Under the pieces are notes generated by a model. That model saw only the letters and a list, made by a program, of their open reading frames with translations. It did not search any database and was not told the origin of the DNA. Positions 58,524 to 64,000 of a stretch of DNA of 64,000 nt are shown here, in pieces (position 1 is the first letter of the stretch; every line of letters starts with the position of its first letter). The translations under genes and the position numbers were made by a program. Origin of the DNA: UBA5972 sp964588725 (lineage in GTDB: Bacteria; Pseudomonadota; Alphaproteobacteria; Rhodobacterales; Rhodobacteraceae); assembly GCA_964588725.1 (NCBI GenBank), contig CAZPQL010000005.1:1-64000 (forward strand). The letters run 5' to 3'.

Positions 58524-60058
58524 AAATTCTGTATTACAATTGGGTCGACTATCTTGATGGCGAAGGCCGCGGCGGCGGCGTCACCGTTTATCAGGCCAAT
58601 TTGCTGAATGAGCTTGCAAAAAATCCAGCCAATGATCTGAATTTTTTGTGTTCGGGCATTTCGTACGATTTATTTTCAAAAACGCCCCGGTGGGAAAAAA
58701 CGCGACACGGTGGGCGCACAGCAAAGGTGCGTCGGTACGATTTGATCAATTCAGGCGTTTTATCGCCCGCGCATCACTGTTTTGGCGATAAATCCCAGTT
58801 CGAACACGAAAAAACGCGTGACGTCTTTTTTGATTTTGTCAAGAAAACAGGGCCTTATGACGTTATTCATTTCAATAATCTCGAAGGTATTCCGGCGTCT
58901 GTCCTAAGTCTGAAATCACTTTGGCCCGAAACCAAACTGATTTTTTCCCTGCACAATTACTATCCTGTTTGTCCCCAGGTTAATCTTTGGCACAAGGAAA
59001 AGGAAAATTGTCTCGACTTCCGAAATGGTATCAAATGCAACAACTGCCTGCCAAATGTACCGGATTCCAAGGCCATATTGTTGGCCAATTCCGTTTCTTT
59101 CAATCTAAAGAAAATTCGCATTCGGCCCGGTAGTTTTCTGTTTGACAAGGGTTTTCTGACCAGCCTTCGCGTCGCCAAAAGGCTGCTGCGGGCACAAAAA
59201 AAGTTGTTCGGAAAGCGTGAAAAGACCGCCAGCCCTTCGCGGCCTAAACTGTTGAAGACTCTGTCGCCCAACAAATCACTGACATCGCGTCGGCAGATCA
59301 TTGTCGATCTGATCAACAACAATTGCGACGCTGTTCTCGCAGTGTCGAACCGCGTTGGTGAAGTGGCCGCAAAATTCGGGATAGCGAAATCTTTGATCCG
59401 CACCAGTTATATTGGCACGCAACACGCCGCGAAATTCGACAGCACAACGCCAAACAAGACCATAGTCAAAAGCGACGGCACGCTGACTTTGGGCTATTTG
59501 GGCTATATGCGAAGAGACAAGGGCTTTTTCTTTTTGCTCGACGCCCTGGAAAAGTTTCCGGCGTCCAAAGCCGCAAAAATTAATCTTGTGTTTTGCGCGC
59601 GCCGCATCGACAGCGAGACAATGACGCGCATCACGGCGCTGGGCGAACGTTTTGGCGCAGTGATGCACGCGGACGGTTATGCGCAGAATCAATTGGACGA
59701 ACTGCTTTGCGACGTCGACGTTGGACTGGTGCCCGTGTTGTGGGAAGACAATCTTCCGCAAGTTGCCATCGAAATGCACGCGCGTCACATTCCGTTGCTG
59801 ACCAGCGATCTTGGTGGTGCGCAAGAGTTGGGAAATTGCGGGGATATGGTGTTCAAGGCTGGCAGCGTCCGTAGTTTTCACGCCAAGCTCAACAATATAT
59901 TGGCCGGCAAAATAACGTCGGAAGCCTACTGGAAAGACGCCATGGCTCCGGTATCTATGGATGACCACGTCGTTGACCTGATGGCGCATTATTCAGCGGG
60001 CGCTAGACAGGACGACAACAAGATTGAAAAAACGCGCAATTCCTTGGCCAATGTTTAA
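58520..60058 (+). CDS. Glycosyltransferase family 4 protein
   Basis: 512 residues. The N-terminal part has YLDGEGRGGGVTVYQANLLNELAK (acceptor-side GxGGxxxY-like loop) and YDVIHFNNLEGIPASVLSLK; the C-terminal GT-B half has TLGYLGYMRRDKGFFFLLDALEKF and NLPQVAIEMHARHIPLLTSDLGGAQELG with the EX7E-type donor-binding residues. A Cys-rich stretch around CPQVNLWHKEKENCLDFRNG with CNNCLP resembles a zinc knuckle found in some GT4 enzymes. It probably extends the capsule repeat unit. It is coupled to the sulfotransferase-like gene before it. Confidence 0.9.
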   Translation: MKILYYNWVDYLDGEGRGGGVTVYQANLLNELAKNPANDLNFLCSGISYDLFSKTPRWEKTRHGGRTAKVRRYDLINSGVLSPAHHCFGDKSQFEHEKTRDVFFDFVKKTGPYDVIHFNNLEGIPASVLSLKSLWPETKLIFSLHNYYPVCPQVNLWHKEKENCLDFRNGIKCNNCLPNVPDSKAILLANSVSFNLKKIRIRPGSFLFDKGFLTSLRVAKRLLRAQKKLFGKREKTASPSRPKLLKTLSPNKSLTSRRQIIVDLINNNCDAVLAVSNRVGEVAAKFGIAKSLIRTSYIGTQHAAKFDSTTPNKTIVKSDGTLTLGYLGYMRRDKGFFFLLDALEKFPASKAAKINLVFCARRIDSETMTRITALGERFGAVMHADGYAQNQLDELLCDVDVGLVPVLWEDNLPQVAIEMHARHIPLLTSDLGGAQELGNCGDMVFKAGSVRSFHAKLNNILAGKITSEAYWKDAMAPVSMDDHVVDLMAHYSAGARQDDNKIEKTRNSLANV

Positions 60059-60088
60059 GTTTATCGCGTGATTTTGGAAAGTTAAGGC

Positions 60089-61234
60089 ATGGTTAAAAGA
60101 CTTGTTTTTCACTTGGGCGATCACAAAACCGGCAGCACGTCGATCCAGTACACTTTAGCACGAGGTGATTGGAAAAGTGACCGGCTTTCGCTGTTTTATC
60201 CGGCCAGAATTAATCACAACAAGCTCGGTAAGGCCTTAACGATGAAAAGCCGGGCCAAAAAAATTGGCCTGCACTTCGGCGAAGTTCGGAAACTTCTGGA
60301 TAATTCAAACGCCGACATGGCGGTCATTTCCGCAGAAACGTTCGAATTGGCCGATCCGGAATTACTGTACGAAACGATTGGCAGGTATTTTCCCGATCAC
60401 GCGAAAGATGCCCGTCTGATCAGTTATGTCCGACCACACGCGGATCGCGTGTTATCTTCCTACGCGCAGATGATTAAGGTTGGTAAAACATCTTTGTCGC
60501 TGGATGGATTTCACAAAAAAACCAAGCAGAAACGGAATTTTATCTACCATCCGCGCATCAAAAAAATGAAGTCTCTCTTTGGCGACAGGTTCGAAGTACG
60601 CCCCATGACCCGCGATACGCTGGTTGACGGCGACGTGGTCAAAGATTTTTTTAATTTTGTTTTCGACGGCTCAGATTTTGCATTGACCGCACAACCCTTA
60701 AGTAATGAATCGTCATCGCTCGAAGATTTATCCATGATTCGAGAATTGTATTTGCGTTTGAACGCAAACCCCGAACTAAAGAATGCGGTTCCGATGGTCG
60801 GCGGAAGTTTTGGTCGTATATTGGCTTCGCAATTGGATCGAACAGGAACCAAATTGCGTCTACATCAATCGCTGGTGCAGGAAATCGTTGAATCATATCG
60901 TGCCGACGCAGAACTTATGGACAAGGATTTCTTTGAAAATTCGCCGCTGTCGGACGCATTGTTGGCTGTGGAAAGCAAGGCGGTTGGCAAAGCACAATCG
61001 ATCAAACTTAAAGACAATTTTTCACCCGACACGGTGCGGCTCGTCAAGGCGTGGATCAATCTGGTCGAGCAAATGCTTGGCTACAATCCAAAGGCCTGGC
61101 CTAAACATTTTCGCGCTCTGCGCGAAGCAGATTTATTTGACACCAAAACACAGCGGCCAAAGAATAAACGCAGCGCGAAAGGCGGAAAAAAGTCCAAGTT
61201 CAAAAATCGCGCGCGATCCAAAAGTGAAACTTAG
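60089..61234 (+). CDS. Sulfotransferase-like protein, tandem paralog 1
   Basis: 381 residues. RLVFHLGDHKTGSTSIQYTLA matches the PAPS 5'-phosphosulfate motif, VISAETFELADPELL follows, and LISYVRPHADRVLSSYAQMIK carries the R-P...S-S-Y 3'-phosphate motif. The C-terminus is Lys/Arg-rich and charged. It shares its layout and motifs with the next two genes, so the three arose by tandem duplication. A role in sulfating the exported polysaccharide is inferred; the acceptor sugar is unknown. It starts 30 nt after the GT4 stop. Confidence 0.8.
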   Translation: MVKRLVFHLGDHKTGSTSIQYTLARGDWKSDRLSLFYPARINHNKLGKALTMKSRAKKIGLHFGEVRKLLDNSNADMAVISAETFELADPELLYETIGRYFPDHAKDARLISYVRPHADRVLSSYAQMIKVGKTSLSLDGFHKKTKQKRNFIYHPRIKKMKSLFGDRFEVRPMTRDTLVDGDVVKDFFNFVFDGSDFALTAQPLSNESSSLEDLSMIRELYLRLNANPELKNAVPMVGGSFGRILASQLDRTGTKLRLHQSLVQEIVESYRADAELMDKDFFENSPLSDALLAVESKAVGKAQSIKLKDNFSPDTVRLVKAWINLVEQMLGYNPKAWPKHFRALREADLFDTKTQRPKNKRSAKGGKKSKFKNRARSKSET

Positions 61235-61276
61235 GACCGGTCAAATCCCGAGGACACCGACGCCGGTAATTGTGTC

Positions 61277-62335
61277 ATGGTAAAAAATATCGTTGTTCAC
61301 CTGGGCGACCACAAAACCGGCAGTACATCGATCCAAAATGCATTGGCAAACGGACTGTGGGTAAGCCCAAGTGTTTCAATTTGCTATCCGGCCGCTATAA
61401 ACCACAATCATATTGCCAAAACGATGCTCAGAGCCAAGCATCGCGCACCGCGTAAAGCGCGGCTTGAAAAACTGGCGGCGCGGTTGCAAGAATCTGATGC
61501 CGATATTGGTGTCATTTCGGCCGAGGAATTTGAACGGGTGCTGCCGCGGAATTTTCGTCAGTATTTTTCTGAGTTTTTCCCCGAACATATTAAAAATCTG
61601 CGCTTGATCGTTTACGTTCGCCCGCACGCGGAACGATTGCTTTCATCTTATTCCGAAAGGACAAAACAAGGCCTGTTTACTGGCTCGCTGTCACAGTTTC
61701 ACGACGCAACAAATAGAAATGACACGTTCCGCTATGTCCAGCGACTGCAATCATGGCGTGAAAATTTCGGCGATCGCCTGACTGTCAGACCGATGATAGA
61801 TACAGTCTTGCAAGATCAGGACGTGGTGAAAGACTTTTTCGCTTACCTGTTGCAGGGCCATGATTTCAGTCTCTTGCGCAGCCCGCAAAAAAATGTGTCG
61901 CTTTCCCGGAATGATTTGGAGATGCTGCAAATATTCCACGGTGTATACGAAGGGCCCGCTACGGCTGACTCGACGCGGGCCGTGATCGGGCGGCATTTTG
62001 CAAGAATATTGGCCAGACATCAGGCGGTAAACGCGCAGCCAGTTACGCTTGGTCCAAAGTTGGCGGAGAAAATTCGCACAGCTTACATGCCCGACGCCAA
62101 GTCGCTGGATGACGCATTTTTCGTTGGTTCCCCTATGCAAAAGGCGCTTTTGTCAACGTTACAGCCAAAGGTTAATGAAACAAGCCAGGCGCCACACAAA
62201 AGCTGTTTATCACCGGCAGAGCGGCGTATAATCAATGCTTGGTCGCAATTGGTAGCCCGCATAGCTTATCGGGCCCCGCATGTCTGGTCTCAACACCTAA
62301 ACGCCGCTAGAGTTCAGGACGACAAGGTTAAGTGA
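61277..62335 (+). CDS. Sulfotransferase-like protein, tandem paralog 2
   Basis: 352 residues. Same layout as the preceding gene: IVVHLGDHKTGSTSIQNALA, then IGVISAEEFERVLPRNF and LIVYVRPHAERLLSSYSERTKQGLFTG. The FTGSLSQFHDAT and LTVRPMIDTVLQDQDVVKDFFAYL segments are shared with paralog 3 more closely than with paralog 1, whose acceptor-side region differs. Likely acts on the same polysaccharide. The gap to paralog 1 is 42 nt and to paralog 3 one nucleotide. Confidence 0.8.
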   Translation: MVKNIVVHLGDHKTGSTSIQNALANGLWVSPSVSICYPAAINHNHIAKTMLRAKHRAPRKARLEKLAARLQESDADIGVISAEEFERVLPRNFRQYFSEFFPEHIKNLRLIVYVRPHAERLLSSYSERTKQGLFTGSLSQFHDATNRNDTFRYVQRLQSWRENFGDRLTVRPMIDTVLQDQDVVKDFFAYLLQGHDFSLLRSPQKNVSLSRNDLEMLQIFHGVYEGPATADSTRAVIGRHFARILARHQAVNAQPVTLGPKLAEKIRTAYMPDAKSLDDAFFVGSPMQKALLSTLQPKVNETSQAPHKSCLSPAERRIINAWSQLVARIAYRAPHVWSQHLNAARVQDDKVK

Positions 62336-62336
62336 A

Positions 62337-63434
62337 TTGGTAAAATCTATTGTATTTCACCTTGGCGGCCACAAAACCGGCAGCACGTCGATTCAACAGG
62401 TTTTGGCGTCGCGCTCATGGCAAAGTCGGGAAAAGTCTGTTTTTTTTCCTAAAATTGCACCGGCGTCAGGCCACCACAATCACATCGCCCGCACGCTCAT
62501 TCAAAAACGCTTTGCAAAATACAAAACTGAACGATTCAAGGAACTATCCAAAAAACTAAACCGCTCTCGCGCCAACATTGCCGTCTTGTCCGCGGAACAT
62601 TTTGACCGTGTTGACCCGGAAGTATTGCGCGCAACGCTGGATCAACACCTTGCGAAATACATCGGCACATCCCGATATATCGCCTACATCCGCCCGCACG
62701 CCGAAAGGATTGTATCCTCTTACGCCGAGCGAATTAAGCAGGGTCTGTTTTTGGGCACAATCGACGAGTTTCACGAAGAAACCAAGGCCGATGGCACGTT
62801 CATGCAAGCCGAACGGTATTTCGGGTGGAAAACTGTGTTTGGAACACAATTTGAGCTCCGACCGATGAAGAGGGAGCTTTTGTTTCGTCAGGATGTCGTT
62901 TGTGATTTTTTTAGATTTGTTTTTCAAAGTGATAACTTTCAAATAACCGGGGAGTCCCCCCGCAACGAATCGCTGTCGTTAGAAGATCTTGCGATATTAA
63001 ATGAGATGCAGAAAACGCTTGCGCCGTCTGTGCGTTGGAGCAGGTCGCGTCAGGAATCTGTTCGTGCCATCGGCTGGCGTCTCGCGCGGATGCTTGCTTT
63101 TGAACGGTCAACGAAGACAACCAAACCTCGACTGCACAAAAAACTTCTCACAGACGTTGTCGAAACCTATCGACAGGATGCCGCGCGTCTTGATCAGGAA
63201 TTCTTTAACGGCACGCCCATGACGGATTCGTTAACGGATGCAGTTAATCATGCGGTTGAGCAGCCCCAGTCGATCGATCTGAGCCATCATTTTTCACCTG
63301 ATAATGTTCGTTTCCACCGCGCATGGATATCTCTGATGACCGAAATATACCAAGCCAATCCAAAAGGCTGGTTAGAACATTTTCAGGAAAATCCGCTTCG
63401 TACCAATACTGATGCGAACACAAATCAAGATTGA
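62337..63434 (+). CDS. Sulfotransferase-like protein, tandem paralog 3
   Basis: 365 residues from TTG 62337, one nucleotide after the previous stop; no ATG start is compatible with the conserved N-terminus, so TTG is the likely start. IVFHLGGHKTGSTSIQQVLA, IAVLSAEHFDRVDPEVL and YIAYIRPHAERIVSSYAERIKQGLFLG are the sulfotransferase motifs. It ends just before the convergent partial gene at the window edge. Translational coupling with paralog 2 is likely. Confidence 0.8.
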   Translation: MVKSIVFHLGGHKTGSTSIQQVLASRSWQSREKSVFFPKIAPASGHHNHIARTLIQKRFAKYKTERFKELSKKLNRSRANIAVLSAEHFDRVDPEVLRATLDQHLAKYIGTSRYIAYIRPHAERIVSSYAERIKQGLFLGTIDEFHEETKADGTFMQAERYFGWKTVFGTQFELRPMKRELLFRQDVVCDFFRFVFQSDNFQITGESPRNESLSLEDLAILNEMQKTLAPSVRWSRSRQESVRAIGWRLARMLAFERSTKTTKPRLHKKLLTDVVETYRQDAARLDQEFFNGTPMTDSLTDAVNHAVEQPQSIDLSHHFSPDNVRFHRAWISLMTEIYQANPKGWLEHFQENPLRTNTDANTNQD

Positions 63435-63468
63435 ATTAAGCCAAGGCATTGGAACGGTGCGTATATGG

Positions 63469-64000
63469 TCACCCAGCGCCAAGAACTGCACGAACGATGG
63501 CATTTTGTGTCCACGGCACTGAGACATCAGCGTCAAAAATGACATTATTGCGGTCACGCAGCATTTCACGGTAGGCGTAATATTTGGTTTTGTATTTAGA
63601 TTTATGGCGCTTGGACGTTTCATTTTTTACGCGCGCTGCAAAATTACTGTTCAGCCGAAAGTGGCACATCAACATATCTTTTTGCGCCACATTCGCGCCA
63701 CTTATTGTGCTGTTACGGCCTGACAAGCGAATCCAGGGTTTGTATTTAATAAATCCAAAACTACGCGCGGACCTCGCGAATAGGCGCCCCAGAAGTCTGG
63801 TTGACGTCGGGGTGGTAATATCGCCGTAATCAGCGCCTGCAGTGAGCTGCGCGTCCGCGCTAGCGTCGGCAATACCGTCTGTAAAACTGGAAACGTCGAA
63901 AGGCGACTGAGCTGAAAAATCAGCCGTGTCCAGTTTTCCCTGTGGATACATATCCACACGATGCAGCCCAATTGCGTCAATTTCAGCGTATGCCGGAGAT
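63469..64000 (-). CDS. Unknown protein, C-terminal part (cut by window edge)
   Basis: The minus-strand frame is open to the window edge, so at least 176 residues at the C-terminus of a longer protein are visible. The upstream part reads ...YAEIDAIGLHRVDMYPQGKL, a pattern often seen at the end of beta-sandwich or carbohydrate-binding modules; then an acidic Ser/Thr/Asp-rich stretch and a basic C-terminus (RHKSKYKTKYYAYREML). I do not recognise the family. Opposite orientation to the sulfotransferase genes; a role in the same polysaccharide system is possible but unsupported. Confidence 0.55.
   Translation of the reverse strand, partial: SPAYAEIDAIGLHRVDMYPQGKLDTADFSAQSPFDVSSFTDGIADASADAQLTAGADYGDITTPTSTRLLGRLFARSARSFGFIKYKPWIRLSGRNSTISGANVAQKDMLMCHFRLNSNFAARVKNETSKRHKSKYKTKYYAYREMLRDRNNVIFDADVSVPWTQNAIVRAVLGAG

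Noticed and set aside
1..64000. CRISPR arrays, transposases, phage integrases and rRNA genes
   Set aside because: No regularly spaced repeats and no proteins of these families were seen.

Overview
The window reads as chromosomal DNA of an alphaproteobacterium, most likely a marine member of the Rhodobacterales (Roseobacter-like). This is inferred from content: a Hint-domain protein, the small families DUF3576, DUF2794 and DUF6356, a Gly/Ala-rich Rhodobacter-type porin, a leuS-lptE-holA run, an Lrp-aminotransferase-FtsK-LolA run and an RTX metalloprotease. Gene density is high, with frequent 1-4 nt stop/start overlaps. I see no rRNA, CRISPR array, transposase or phage genes. One tRNA (Arg, CCT) is present.

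Layout. 1-7260: end of a Hint protein, then two convergent pairs that form a complete phosphorelay kit (receiver with degenerate GGDEF and HPt on +, receiver and a 1247-residue hybrid kinase on -), then a small membrane protein behind a possible RNA switch. 7.4-16.6 kb: tRNA-Arg, PBP1C and a giant alpha-2-macroglobulin, with a divergent secreted protein. 16.6-21.9 kb: GST, holA, lptE, leuS and a DUF3576 lipoprotein, all on -. 22-31.6 kb: porin, PLP-binding YggS protein, L,D-transpeptidase-like protein, GTP cyclohydrolase II, OmpR regulator, exonuclease III, thioredoxin-TPR protein, LON-domain protein, Trm112, UbiH-type hydroxylase and amidase. 31.6-44 kb: DUF6356, Lrp regulator, aminotransferase, FtsK, LolA, lytic transglycosylase, HspQ, gamma-glutamyltransferase, a candidate small RNA, DUF2794, NlpC/P60 peptidase, M17 aminopeptidase, a helical unknown and a beta-carbonic anhydrase.

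44-64 kb is an exopolysaccharide/capsule region. It holds a Wza-like export lipoprotein, an epimerase, a priming sugar transferase, an RTX protease, a CapD-like dehydratase, a GfcD/YjbH-GfcB/YjbF pair followed by a small Thr-tailed protein resembling GfcA/YjbE, a KpsT-KpsE pair diverging from a KpsM permease, a GT4 glycosyltransferase and four sulfotransferase-like genes, three of them tandem paralogs. Together they suggest a surface polysaccharide, possibly sulfated, exported by an ABC/OPX pathway. A short open frame beside kpsT looks like the decayed end of a mannose-1-phosphate guanylyltransferase.

The least explained signals are non-coding. One is a structured, C-rich-loop RNA with its own terminator between the gamma-glutamyltransferase and DUF2794 genes. 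Another is a hairpin whose right arm contains the ribosome-binding site of the small membrane protein, with a competing hairpin inside it. The third is two dyads in front of the porin.
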